From positions 1 through 64,000 of the forward strand of contig JAFUBS010000002.1 of the NCBI GenBank assembly GCA_017460105.1: a stretch of DNA of 64,000 bases, written 5' to 3'. The position numbers and the translations under genes are program-made. The notes under the pieces are model-generated. The model ran no database searches and was not told the DNA's origin. It saw only the letters and a list, made by a program, of their open reading frames with translations. Origin of the DNA: Candidatus Saccharimonadota bacterium. GTDB lineage: Bacteria; Patescibacteriota; Saccharimonadia; Saccharimonadales; Saccharimonadaceae. Shown here piece after piece: positions 16,183 to 24,392 of the stretch. The number at the start of each line of letters is the position of its first letter. Positions within the stretch are counted from its first letter, which is position 1.

Positions 16183-17691
16183 TTACTGGAGCAAGCAACG
16201 CACTGAATAACCGAAGTTGCGGTAATTGTCGTTCTGAGGGCTCACGTAGGACGAATACGCGCGGAGATTGTACATATTGCTGTCATTGTACCTCGTAGAG
16301 GACCAGAAGATGCCGTTGGAGCCCTGACCACTGGCCGAGCCACTGATGAAGTAGTTAGAGAGAGGTAACGAGAGGGCCGTTTGAACGTTCGTACCACTAA
16401 TAAAAGAGCTTGTGCTTCCAGTAATTGCTGTGGCTAGGGCTTGGTATTCACCTGTACTACCACCAGTAGGCATTCTCCAACCAGCTGGGCAAACATCAGC
16501 AGTGGCGTCACCAGTGGAAGTACCATAGCTAATAGTACCATTACCGTAGCAGTAAGTGCCTGCGCTAGCAGCGCAGTAGTTATAATAGACACCTATTTTG
16601 CCAGAACCATTACCGTACTTTACGCTAGCTACTGTATTTGGATTCCAGTTATCATCGGAGGCGTTCTTTATGGCAATTAGTGGGTCTGAGTTGCTATAGT
16701 TAGATGTCCAGTAGGATACAGCAGACGTAGCATATTCGTCTGAAGTAGTACCAGTAGATGTACCTTTGAGATAGGCGAGTTGAGTATTGGTAGCGTTGGT
16801 ATTATTTTCGTTTAAATCATCCCTATGGGCGACGAGATCTAGGCGGAGGTTATCTAGTAGCCATAGATTTCCATCAGCTAGCTTAGATACACAGTAAGGC
16901 TCTTCGTCACGAGAATCACGGAGGTAGTAAGCGCCGTCTTCTGTGAGTTGGGCCAGAATAGTAGCCTTGTTACTACTCGTGATTTCTTGCATATAAGTAA
17001 CATCTGGGACTGGAGTATTACAGGAAGTAGGTGGAGTAGGTGGTACTACTGGTGCCGGCGCCTCACTCGGATGGACAAGCGTATACTTCACTTTGCCAGT
17101 ATAAGTGCCAGCAGGATGACCTATGGCAATATAGGCACCATACTTGGTAGTAATAGCAGAAGTAGAGGAGGCAGTAGTAGCTGCATTGTACTCTGCTACT
17201 TTGGTGTAGGTAGTAGGAACTAAGGATAATGAATCAAAGTTATTAACAATAGTAGGAATAGAAGAGCCAGAGACATTATTTACCTGCATAGCCCATTGTG
17301 AAGTATTGGAGCTATAACTACCAGGAGCACTGGCAAAGTCATTACCAGTATTAATGTCAGTAGTACCAGCAGTAGTACTATGAAGAACATTATTACCTAG
17401 TGTATCATCACCAAAGCCTATAGCATAGATGGCATAGCCACCATTATCATTGCAAGTAATAGCAACATTGGTTAAGCCTATTTCTTTATTATAACCACCA
17501 GGAGCTATTGTAGCAGTATGAGCAGAAGAGACAGTACTGTCCATAGAACAAGATGCTCCTACAGTTACTACTGCATTCTTAGACGAAGAGCTAGTAGTAG
17601 CGATGACACTAGGCATAAGGCTAAATAGTCCTAGCATAGTAGTAACACCAATGGACGTGCCTAGGGTTACTTTGTATGGAGAGATAGACAT
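16183..17691 (-). CDS. secreted surface protein with FISUMP domain
   Basis: A 502-residue exported protein. An N-terminal hydrophobic segment (~12-32) is a signal peptide or anchor. Residues ~40-210 form a Thr/Ser-rich beta domain ending KYGAYIAIGHPAGTYTGKVKY, related to the N-modules of the other surface proteins at 28673 and 32810. A proline linker (APVVPPTPPTSC) leads to a C-terminal FISUMP (Fib_succ_major) module: DGNLWLLDNLRLDL, DVCPAGWRMPTGG and FGYSVRCLLQ at the very end. Base use is strongly biased to TAG/GTA-type triplets on the plus strand. It converges on dnaE with a 15-bp gap. Likely cell-surface contact protein (inference). Confidence 0.8.
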   Translation of the reverse strand: MSISPYKVTLGTSIGVTTMLGLFSLMPSVIATTSSSSKNAVVTVGASCSMDSTVSSAHTATIAPGGYNKEIGLTNVAITCNDNGGYAIYAIGFGDDTLGNNVLHSTTAGTTDINTGNDFASAPGSYSSNTSQWAMQVNNVSGSSIPTIVNNFDSLSLVPTTYTKVAEYNAATTASSTSAITTKYGAYIAIGHPAGTYTGKVKYTLVHPSEAPAPVVPPTPPTSCNTPVPDVTYMQEITSSNKATILAQLTEDGAYYLRDSRDEEPYCVSKLADGNLWLLDNLRLDLVAHRDDLNENNTNATNTQLAYLKGTSTGTTSDEYATSAVSYWTSNYSNSDPLIAIKNASDDNWNPNTVASVKYGNGSGKIGVYYNYCAASAGTYCYGNGTISYGTSTGDATADVCPAGWRMPTGGSTGEYQALATAITGSTSSFISGTNVQTALSLPLSNYFISGSASGQGSNGIFWSSTRYNDSNMYNLRAYSSYVSPQNDNYRNFGYSVRCLLQ

Positions 17692-17847
17692 GGTAGTTAA
17701 TTAACCTTCATTACTTATAATAATTATTCTAATAATTCTTATATTTATTGTACTAGATTTTAAGAAAAACACAAGCGTGCAATAGTAAAATCTTTATGAT
17801 GCCACTAGATGAGATTATAGGTATTCCTAGTGTGGTATAATTATCCT

Positions 17848-18264
17848 ATGAAAAAGAAAAAAGTTCCAGATTCTGTGACGGTGAATCGCCGGGCGAGATA
17901 TGATTATCATCTCGGGGATGAACTTTCTTGTGGAATGGAACTATCCGGGCCGGAAGTGCGCTCTATCCGCGATCATCATGTGCAGCTGAAGGGCTCTTTC
18001 GTCACTATTCGTAACGGAGAATTGTGGCTAAACAACCTGACGCTCGGCGCAGAAACGGCACGCAATATCCGTCTACTCGCCACGCGTAAGCAAATCGCCG
18101 CGCTAGAGAAGGAGAAAGTCGCTGGCTCCACAATCGTGCCAGTGAAATTATTAGCTGGCGGGCGCTATATCAAACTGGTGATTGCGCTCGGTAAAGGCAA
18201 GAAAAAATACGACAAGCGCGAAACTATCAAAAAACGCGATTTTGAGCGAGGACGTTATGCTTAG
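17848..18264 (+). CDS. smpB: SsrA-binding protein SmpB
   Basis: A 138-residue SmpB, the tmRNA partner in rescue of stalled ribosomes. Signatures are VNRRARYDYHLGDELSCGMELSGPEVRSIR split at the N-terminus, GSFVTIRNGELWLNN, and the C-terminal basic tail GKGKKKYDKRETIKKRDFER. The ATG at 17848 lies six bases after TATAAT without an SD, so it should be leaderless. The last bases overlap the xthA start. The tmRNA gene itself is not in this window. Confidence 0.95.
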   Translation: MKKKKVPDSVTVNRRARYDYHLGDELSCGMELSGPEVRSIRDHHVQLKGSFVTIRNGELWLNNLTLGAETARNIRLLATRKQIAALEKEKVAGSTIVPVKLLAGGRYIKLVIALGKGKKKYDKRETIKKRDFERGRYA

Positions 18265-19057
18265 AATATTCTCTTGGAATGTGAATGGGCTACGCGCAGT
18301 ACTGCGAAAAGGTACTTTTCAAGATTTTCTTAATACGGAAAAACCAGACGTCTTGTGTTTACAAGAAACCAAGGCACACAAGAATCAAGTGGAATTTGAC
18401 TCGCCAGACTATACTGAATATTGGAATTCGGCAGAGCGTAAAGGCTACGCTGGTACAGCGATTTTTGTCAAAAACGGCATTGAAGTACTAAATAGCTATG
18501 ATAACTTTGAAAAATATCCAGATTTAGATGTACCGGGTGATCAATTCGGTGAGCCGCTAAATGAGGGGAGAATCTTGACTCTGGAATTACCAGAACTATA
18601 TGTAGTTACGGTATATGTACCAAACAGCAAAAACGCCCTGGAACGCCTGAGGCTTCGCGAAAAAGCATGGGACCCAGCGCTGGCAGAATACCTGAAGCGT
18701 CTGGCGACAACAAAGCCAGTGGCGGTCTGCGGAGATTTTAATGCGGCGCACGAGGAGATTGACGTCGCAAGGCCGGCGACGAACCATCATTCGGCAGGCT
18801 TTACCGATGAAGAACGCCAGGGAATTACGAATCTAATTAACGCTGGATTTGTGGACACTTTTCGCACACTGCACCCAGAAGAGGTGCGCTACACGTGGTG
18901 GAGCCACTGGGGTCACGCCCGCGAGAACAATGTGGGATGGCGGATTGATTATTTCTTTGTGTCGGAAGCGTTGCGAGGTAAATTAGCAAATGCTGAAATC
19001 TACGAAAATGTGATGGGGTCTGATCATTGCCCGATTAGCATTGACCTGGATTTGTAG
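18257..19057 (+). CDS. xthA: exodeoxyribonuclease III / AP endonuclease
   Basis: A 266-residue Mg-dependent EEP-fold nuclease of the ExoIII/APE1 family that incises abasic sites in base-excision repair. Motifs are FSWNVNGLRAVLRKG, DVLCLQETKAH, the catalytic GDFNAAHEEIDVARP, YTWWSHW and the terminal GSDHCPISIDL. The ATG overlaps the smpB stop by eight bases (coupled translation), and the stop abuts the next gene. Confidence 0.95.
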   Translation: MLRIFSWNVNGLRAVLRKGTFQDFLNTEKPDVLCLQETKAHKNQVEFDSPDYTEYWNSAERKGYAGTAIFVKNGIEVLNSYDNFEKYPDLDVPGDQFGEPLNEGRILTLELPELYVVTVYVPNSKNALERLRLREKAWDPALAEYLKRLATTKPVAVCGDFNAAHEEIDVARPATNHHSAGFTDEERQGITNLINAGFVDTFRTLHPEEVRYTWWSHWGHARENNVGWRIDYFFVSEALRGKLANAEIYENVMGSDHCPISIDLDL

Positions 19058-19068
19058 TGGAGGCTGAG

Positions 19069-19851
19069 ATGGATTATATGAAAAAATACGACAAAAATCC
19101 GTTTGAAGATTCTTATTGGAATATCCCGGAGACTAAGCAAGGAACTGTCGGTATAGTAGGCGGGAATTCGCAAATGTTTAGAAGTTCTATCGCGGTCGCT
19201 GAATACTTGATGGGGAAATATCCGCTGAAAGAAGCGCGTTTGATTCTTCCGAATGCATTGGAGGGGAAGTTGCCGCCACTTGATAATCTGACATTTCTTC
19301 ATTCTACGGAGTCCGGGTCGTTCGCGGACGGCGAAGAAATGGTAGCTACGATGGATGCAAATGATTTCAACCTGTTGATTGGTGATTTTTCGCGCAACAA
19401 TATCACTGCGAAGGCTGTAGCGGGCGCGTCACAATCTTCCGCAAAACCGACACTCTTAACGCGCGACACCGTAGACCTTATCGCTGCTCCGGGTGCCGAA
19501 ATAACTCTCATGAACGAGAATCTTATCGTGATGGCGTCGATGGCACAGCTACAAAAACTATTCCGAGCCGTCTACTATCCCAAGGTTCTACTCCTCACGC
19601 AGCCACTCTTGCAGGTGGCGGATGCGATTCATAAATTCACGCTGAGCTACCCGGTTTCTATCATTACTTTGCATGATGGGCAGATATTAATAGCGAAAAA
19701 CGGCGAAGTGGCAGTGGTGCCGCTAGGAAAATCTGGCTACTCGCCGCTTACGATTTGGAGTGGCGAACTAGCAGCAAAAATAGTCGCACTAAATCTATAC
19801 AATCCGAATAATTTCGTGACAGCGAGCGTTGCGGCAGTTTTTGCGAAGTAA
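19069..19851 (+). CDS. NAD(P)H-hydrate dehydratase-like (YjeF C-terminal / carbohydrate kinase fold) protein
   Basis: A 260-residue protein resembling the ADP-dependent NAD(P)H-hydrate dehydratase (NnrD/CARKD) fold: QGTVGIVGGNSQMFRSSIAVAEYLM at the start and a C-terminal YSPLTIWSGELAAKIVALNLY segment. The strongest family motif (N-x-x-E-x-x-x-L and GTGD) is not evident, and the protein is shorter and diverged, so activity is doubtful. The ATG at 19069 follows GGAGG by five bases and is coupled to xthA. Confidence 0.5.
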   Translation: MDYMKKYDKNPFEDSYWNIPETKQGTVGIVGGNSQMFRSSIAVAEYLMGKYPLKEARLILPNALEGKLPPLDNLTFLHSTESGSFADGEEMVATMDANDFNLLIGDFSRNNITAKAVAGASQSSAKPTLLTRDTVDLIAAPGAEITLMNENLIVMASMAQLQKLFRAVYYPKVLLLTQPLLQVADAIHKFTLSYPVSIITLHDGQILIAKNGEVAVVPLGKSGYSPLTIWSGELAAKIVALNLYNPNNFVTASVAAVFAK

Positions 19852-19874
19852 ACAGAGGGACGTGGCCGTTAGTG

Positions 19875-20552
19875 CTACTTAGGATTGTTAGGCGTTCTAG
19901 GATTTTGGGATTTTTGAGATTGTCTGTGGCTGAGTTTTTCTTCTACATCTACGGCATAGCGGGAGATATTGTGGCGGCGCTGAGAGAGGAAGAACCAAAA
20001 GCCCACTGAGATAATTACGCCGATAATCGCAATGATATTCTTGGTCGTGAGTGACCATTCTGAAGCGTATAATGCCATGACTGAATAGACAAACATCAAA
20101 GTAATATAAAGCGCACGACGGGCGAGAATGATTTTCTTGGCGAGAGGGAAGTTCTTCTGAGTAAGGGAATCCGGCTTGGCGTCATCTGGGTGGCCATAGA
20201 GTTTGCCGTAGACAAAGAAGTCTATGGCGCTAGCCAGAACTGGGTAGCTAATAAACGTAACGACGCCAATCCAGAAGTTAACTCTAGTAGTGAAGAACAA
20301 CATAAAGGCGAATGCCAGCAAAGAGTCTGCGACAATGTCATATTTGGCAGCGTATTTGCGATACTTCGGAGCCTTGCCCTTGGGGAAGGGATATTTGGTG
20401 GACAAGGTGCCGTCGAATGCGTCGGTGATTTCGCCGATGAGGAACAGAATCAGACAGGCATGAATCGGTGCGCCTGTAAAAGTCATTATTATGAGGACAA
20501 TAGAAATTATTAGGCGGGCAAAAGTAAGAATATCTGCTAAATATTTTTTCAT
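19875..20552 (-). CDS. CDP-alcohol phosphatidyltransferase-like membrane enzyme
   Basis: A 225-residue membrane protein with about five hydrophobic segments. The active-site region GEITDAFDGTLSTKYPF..KYAAKYDIVADSLL contains the D-x-x-D-G and D-x-x-x-D parts of the CDP-alcohol motif, but with an insertion of ~12 residues and a replaced AR pair. Such enzymes transfer a phosphatidyl group from CDP-diacylglycerol to an alcohol in phospholipid synthesis. TATAAT ends six bases before the ATG, so it is leaderless. It lies downstream of a lipid-type glycosyltransferase on the same strand. Confidence 0.7.
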   Translation of the reverse strand: MKKYLADILTFARLIISIVLIIMTFTGAPIHACLILFLIGEITDAFDGTLSTKYPFPKGKAPKYRKYAAKYDIVADSLLAFAFMLFFTTRVNFWIGVVTFISYPVLASAIDFFVYGKLYGHPDDAKPDSLTQKNFPLAKKIILARRALYITLMFVYSVMALYASEWSLTTKNIIAIIGVIISVGFWFFLSQRRHNISRYAVDVEEKLSHRQSQKSQNPRTPNNPK

Positions 20553-20570
20553 AAGAATATTATAGCATGG

Positions 20571-21815
20571 TTACTGATGATTTTTGCTAATCAATTCCTT
20601 AAAGAGTTCTTCCAGGCGATCTACGCTACGAGAAACACGGACCTCGTCACGGTGGCTCAGCATCACTTCGCTCATTTTGCGGATTTTGTCCGGATGGTCA
20701 ATGAGGTGCTGAATAGATTTTGCCATGTCTTCTACGCTGGGGCTGTTTGCGAGGATGTATCCGCCGTGCGGGACGATTTCTTTCATGTCTGGGTCGACGA
20801 ACATGACTGGCACGCCAGCAGATTCTGCTTCAACCAGAGTGGAGCCGAAAGTGTCAAAATTATACGATACTAGCACGTCCAGATGGCTATCTAAAATACG
20901 GTGATATACCGCCTCGAAGTCTGTATTACCGTGAAAAATTACGTTCATATCGTGAAATCTGGCGTAGCGCCTGGCACGATAATAGTCTCCGCCGCCGCCA
21001 TAGATGTCCAAACGATAGCCATCCGGGATACGACTGAGCGCCCGAAGGAACGGCATCATGCGTTTTTCGGCGGAAATACGGCTATGCCAGACAATATGAA
21101 GGTCTTCGCGGCTCGGCTCAAAAGTTTTGGGCTTGAGTTTTTTGACAAAAAGGCGGTCTAGAACGCCATTCGGTATCACCTCGACGCGGCGCTTGACACC
21201 ATAGTGGATGAGTTTTTGGCGAAAATGCGCGGACGGCGTAATAACGAGATCGGCGCAGTTGGCGTGATTCACCATCATCCGCCACATATTAACGGCCGCA
21301 ATATTATTGGCTAGATAGTGGTCGCGATGAATCTTGGTGCGATGCGGAAGGTAAATTTCATGAAAAAGATTTAGCGCCACTGCGACCAGCGAACGAAAAC
21401 CCCACGGAATGATATTCTGCTCGCCCATATCTTCGCGGCCGTGCATGACTTGGACGGAGGGGATGTTGAATTGGTAGGCTAGGCGAAGGCCAGCAATAGA
21501 GCAACCCGCTTCGTAATGAATGTAAAAGATGTCAAAATCTTTGATTTCTGGATGATTGCTGTAAATCCATTTTTCTACGATGGCGGGACGACGCGCGATT
21601 GGCGTAAGTCCGCGAAAAAGGAATTTGCAACTAGGCACTGGAAAGATGTTGTGCTTCGCGAGTTCGGCTCTTTCTTCGGCAGAACGCGGATAAGAACTGG
21701 AGAATACGTAGACGGTGTGGCCACGATTCTCGAGCTCGGTTTTTTGAGCGTTAATCGTAGTCGTGATGCCTCCCGTCAAATCTAGATAGCAATCCGTGAA
21801 AAACGCTATTTTCAT
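20571..21815 (-). CDS. GT4-family glycosyltransferase
   Basis: A 414-residue GT-B glycosyltransferase of the GT4 family, similar in plan to diacylglycerol glucosyltransferases. The N-terminal domain starts KIAFFTDCYLDLTGGITTTI. The C-terminal donor-binding domain shows EVIPNGV, HSRISAEKRM, DIYGGGGDYY and the E-x7-E-like motif TFGSTLVEAESAGVPVMFVD. The likely donor is UDP-glucose from the GalU-like enzyme (inference). TATAAT is six bases before the ATG. It is followed on the same strand by the CDP-alcohol enzyme, which suggests membrane glycolipid synthesis. Confidence 0.8.
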   Translation of the reverse strand: MKIAFFTDCYLDLTGGITTTINAQKTELENRGHTVYVFSSSYPRSAEERAELAKHNIFPVPSCKFLFRGLTPIARRPAIVEKWIYSNHPEIKDFDIFYIHYEAGCSIAGLRLAYQFNIPSVQVMHGREDMGEQNIIPWGFRSLVAVALNLFHEIYLPHRTKIHRDHYLANNIAAVNMWRMMVNHANCADLVITPSAHFRQKLIHYGVKRRVEVIPNGVLDRLFVKKLKPKTFEPSREDLHIVWHSRISAEKRMMPFLRALSRIPDGYRLDIYGGGGDYYRARRYARFHDMNVIFHGNTDFEAVYHRILDSHLDVLVSYNFDTFGSTLVEAESAGVPVMFVDPDMKEIVPHGGYILANSPSVEDMAKSIQHLIDHPDKIRKMSEVMLSHRDEVRVSRSVDRLEELFKELISKNHQ

Positions 21816-21854
21816 ATTTATATTATATGATATAATCGGAATATTAACAAATTA

Positions 21855-21944
21855 ATATCAAGAAATGGGATAGGGAACGGCCCTGTGACCCCATACCAAC
21901 CTACTATCAGCAAGGTGGTAATTCCGACCAGAAAGGAAAGATAT
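21855..21944 (+). promoter_or_regulatory. compact SAM-I (S-box) riboswitch controlling metK
   Basis: The leader follows the S-box consensus in order: ATCAAGA, then a P2 stem ATGGG/CCCAT (21865-21869, 21890-21894) enclosing TAGGGAACGGCCCTGTGAC, then CCAACC, a very short P3 (ACCT/AGGT), and GGTGGTAATTCC forming P4 (TGGT/ACCA). P1 is ATATC (21855-21859) with GATAT (21940-21944), whose 3' strand includes the first bases of the metK ATG at 21943 and adjoins the AAAGGAAAG SD. Ligand-stabilised P1 would block initiation, i.e. translational feedback by SAM. The identification rests on motif order and the metK context. Confidence 0.8.
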
Positions 21945-22908
21945 GTTCTACAGAACAGCGGAGAGCGTTTCTCCAAAACACCCAGATAAACTTTGCGATC
22001 AGATTAGCGATGCTATTCTTGATGCATATTTGAGCGCCGACCCACAGGCTCGCGTAGCAGCCGAGACTTGCGGAGGGCACGGCGTAGTATTTGTAACGGG
22101 CGAAATTACATCTACGGCAGACGACGTGGATATTCCGGCAATTGTCCACAGAATTGCTGGGGACGATATTGAGGTACATACCAAAGTAGTAAAGCAGTCG
22201 CCAGAAATCGCGGCCGGCGTAGACACTGGTGGTGCGGGCGATCAGGGAATCATGATCGGTTACGCCTGCGACGAGACGCCAGAGTTATTACCACTTGAGG
22301 TGGTTTTATCGCGTCGCTTGAACCAATATATTTTTGAAAAATATCCGTATGACGGCAAGACACAAATTACGATTGCGCCAGACGGAACGATTGACTCTAT
22401 TGTGGCAAGTTTCCAGAATGTACCACATGACGAGTTGGAGAAATTGGTGCGCGAGTTTATCTCTGAGAATAGCTTAACAGGAAAACTGGAACTGCATATC
22501 AACCCGGCAGGGGACTGGAACCAAGGTGGCTTTGATGCCGATACTGGGCTCACTGGGCGCAAATTAATTGTAGATAATTACGGTCCACGCGTAGCGATTG
22601 GTGGTGGCTGTTATTCGGGTAAGGATGCAACCAAGGTGGACCGCTCAGCTGCCTACATGGCGCGAAGAATTGCAGTGGACTATTTGCGAAAACGTCATGC
22701 GCACGAAGTATTGGTGCGACTAGCCTACGCGATTGGTTACGCCGAGCCGCTAGAGAAGACTGTGATTGTTGATGGCGTTGCGGAGGAAATTGAAGGCTAC
22801 GATTTGACACCAGCTGGTATCATCAAGTATTTAGACCTTCGCCGCCCAATTTATGAGCAAACTGCCCGCTATGGTCATTATGGCGAAGGGTTTGGGTGGG
22901 ATAAATAG
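21943..22908 (+). CDS. metK: S-adenosylmethionine synthase (short form)
   Basis: A 321-residue MetK, making SAM from methionine and ATP. Conserved motifs are SVSPKHPDKLCDQISDAILD, the signature GAGDQGIMIGYA, HINPAGDWNQGGFDADTGLTGRK split, DNYGPRVAIGGGCYSGKDATKVDRSAAY, and the C-terminal end. The family is normally 380-400 residues; here ~60-70 residues are missing, mainly between the N-terminal and signature regions and in the central domain. GHPDK is KHPDK and GGGAFSGKD is GGGCYSGKD. It lies directly behind an S-box riboswitch whose P1 includes the start codon, and a terminator follows. Confidence 0.93.
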   Translation: MFYRTAESVSPKHPDKLCDQISDAILDAYLSADPQARVAAETCGGHGVVFVTGEITSTADDVDIPAIVHRIAGDDIEVHTKVVKQSPEIAAGVDTGGAGDQGIMIGYACDETPELLPLEVVLSRRLNQYIFEKYPYDGKTQITIAPDGTIDSIVASFQNVPHDELEKLVREFISENSLTGKLELHINPAGDWNQGGFDADTGLTGRKLIVDNYGPRVAIGGGCYSGKDATKVDRSAAYMARRIAVDYLRKRHAHEVLVRLAYAIGYAEPLEKTVIVDGVAEEIEGYDLTPAGIIKYLDLRRPIYEQTARYGHYGEGFGWDK

Positions 22909-22913
22909 ACCAC

Positions 22914-22943
22914 AAAAAATGACCCCTTCGGGGGTTATTTTTT
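22914..22943 (+). terminator. intrinsic terminator after metK
   Basis: GACCCC-TTCG-GGGGTT extended by an A-run/T-run pair. Confidence 0.9.
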
Positions 22944-22965
22944 CTGGTCTCGCTTTGCGGACCAG
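22944..22965. other. small inverted repeat
   Basis: CTGGTC (22944-22949) and GACCAG (22960-22965) flank TCGCTTTGCG. The purpose is unclear; it lies between the metK and tRNA-Leu terminators. Confidence 0.4.
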
Positions 22966-22980
22966 TGGGCGTCAGCTCGC

Positions 22981-23007
22981 AAAAGAAAAAGCAAGACTTT
23001 TTCTTTT
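22981..23007 (-). terminator. probable terminator of tRNA-Leu (bidirectional hairpin)
   Basis: AAAAGAAAAAG and CTTTTTCTTTT are perfect 11-nt arms around five bases. It sits just past the 3' end of the minus-strand tRNA. Confidence 0.6.
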
Positions 23008-23023
23008 GTCTCGCTTCCTGCAC

Positions 23024-23110
23024 TGGTGGGCGAGAAGGGACTTGAACCCTTACTCCATTGCTGGAACCAGATTTTGAGTCTAGCGCGTCTACCAGTTCCG
23101 CCACTCGCCC
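23024..23110 (-). tRNA. tRNA-Leu (anticodon CAA)
   Basis: Read on the minus strand: acceptor GGGCGAG pairs with CTCGCCC, discriminator A, and CCA is encoded. The D region GTGGCGGAACTGGTAGACGC, the anticodon loop CTCAAAA (anticodon CAA), a long variable arm typical of class II Leu tRNAs, and the T arm GGGTTCAAGTCCC are all present. Confidence 0.93.
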
Positions 23111-23158
23111 ATTGGTACTATTTTACCATATTTTGGGATTTTATGCTATAATAATTCT

Positions 23159-24385
23159 ATGGATTCAAATACCGGTGGGCAATCTTCATCCGACTTGCAA
23201 CGCCAAGCCGCAGCTCAGATCGCCAGACGCAAAGTCTTAGAGGCGTATAATAAGTCTGTCGCCAAAAAGAACGCCGACAAAGGCGCACATACTAGCGATA
23301 CGGCACATCTAAAAAGCGCTCCGGTAGAGAAAAAAATCAATTCTGAATCTTGGAAGCAATATCATTCCGCATGGCAGAATTACTATCAAAAGTATTATAG
23401 CGAATATTATTCCAACGCTGCGCGCGATTATATCGCAAAAGAAAAGCTAAAAGCCGAGCGCGCCAGACTGGAAGAAGAGGAGATATCATCGGCACTAGCC
23501 AGCGCTGGCAAGGCCACCAGTGATAAAACCGGACTGAATCTCGCCCAAGGGGGCGCGCAAAGATCTTCCGCATCAGGGAAGGAAGATATGAGCGAGGTAC
23601 GAGCATTTCTTCGCAAACGCATTCGTGCGAAGGCCACCGATAATGCCAAGATTGGCAGAAAATTCCGCAAATTTATTCCTTTGCTTGCTGGGCTCGCGGT
23701 AGTACTTGTGATACTATTTTTGCAGTATAACCGTTTGATTTTCGCGCCGCTAATGGCGTATGTGTCGCCTGGTAATGCTCCGGCCTCAGAAATAGAGGCG
23801 ATTGACCCGACTATTTCTAAACCAGTATCGGCTGACCCACGTCTAATTATCCCGAAGCTGAATATCGATGTGCCAATTCGTTTTGATATAGCCGTAACCG
23901 ACATTATGGCAGCAATGAACAACGGCGTGGCGCACTATCGCATCAATGGCGCGAGCGCCTATCCTGGAGAAATCGGCAATTTTATCATTACGGGGCACTC
24001 GGCGGGTGATGTCTATAGTTCTAATCCTTATAAATACATTTTCTCTGGGTTGGAGCGCCTAGAAGACGGTGATCTCATCTACGTCAATTACAATTCGGTG
24101 CGCTACACATACAAAGTAATCAAGAAAGAGGTTGTCGAACCATCCGATGTGGCAGCGTTAATAGTCCAGACCGACAAACCATTGATTACCTTAGTCACTT
24201 GTACGCCACTTGGGACATCACGCTATCGCCTACTTGTGACTGGCGAGCAGATTTCGCCTAGCTATGAGAACGCCTCGCAACCGTCTATCGACGATGCGAC
24301 ACCAGTGATCGACAGTGGGATGGAGCTACCGTCCAACGAGCCATCATTCTTTGAGAGAATCTGGAATTTCTTGACCGGGCAATAA
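23159..24385 (+). CDS. sortase family transpeptidase with long cytoplasmic N-terminus
   Basis: A 408-residue membrane-anchored sortase that attaches proteins to the wall. Residues ~1-170 are hydrophilic and charged with helical, Tyr-rich stretches; one transmembrane helix (~178-198) follows; the catalytic domain is external. Active-site residues are visible: His in IITGHSAGD (~280), Cys in LVTCTPLGTSRYRL (~347) and the Arg of that segment. Classic LPXTG motifs are not seen in the surface proteins of this window, so its substrates may carry another signal. TATAAT ends six bases before the ATG (leaderless). Confidence 0.85.
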   Translation: MDSNTGGQSSSDLQRQAAAQIARRKVLEAYNKSVAKKNADKGAHTSDTAHLKSAPVEKKINSESWKQYHSAWQNYYQKYYSEYYSNAARDYIAKEKLKAERARLEEEEISSALASAGKATSDKTGLNLAQGGAQRSSASGKEDMSEVRAFLRKRIRAKATDNAKIGRKFRKFIPLLAGLAVVLVILFLQYNRLIFAPLMAYVSPGNAPASEIEAIDPTISKPVSADPRLIIPKLNIDVPIRFDIAVTDIMAAMNNGVAHYRINGASAYPGEIGNFIITGHSAGDVYSSNPYKYIFSGLERLEDGDLIYVNYNSVRYTYKVIKKEVVEPSDVAALIVQTDKPLITLVTCTPLGTSRYRLLVTGEQISPSYENASQPSIDDATPVIDSGMELPSNEPSFFERIWNFLTGQ

Positions 24386-24392
24386 AGTCAAA

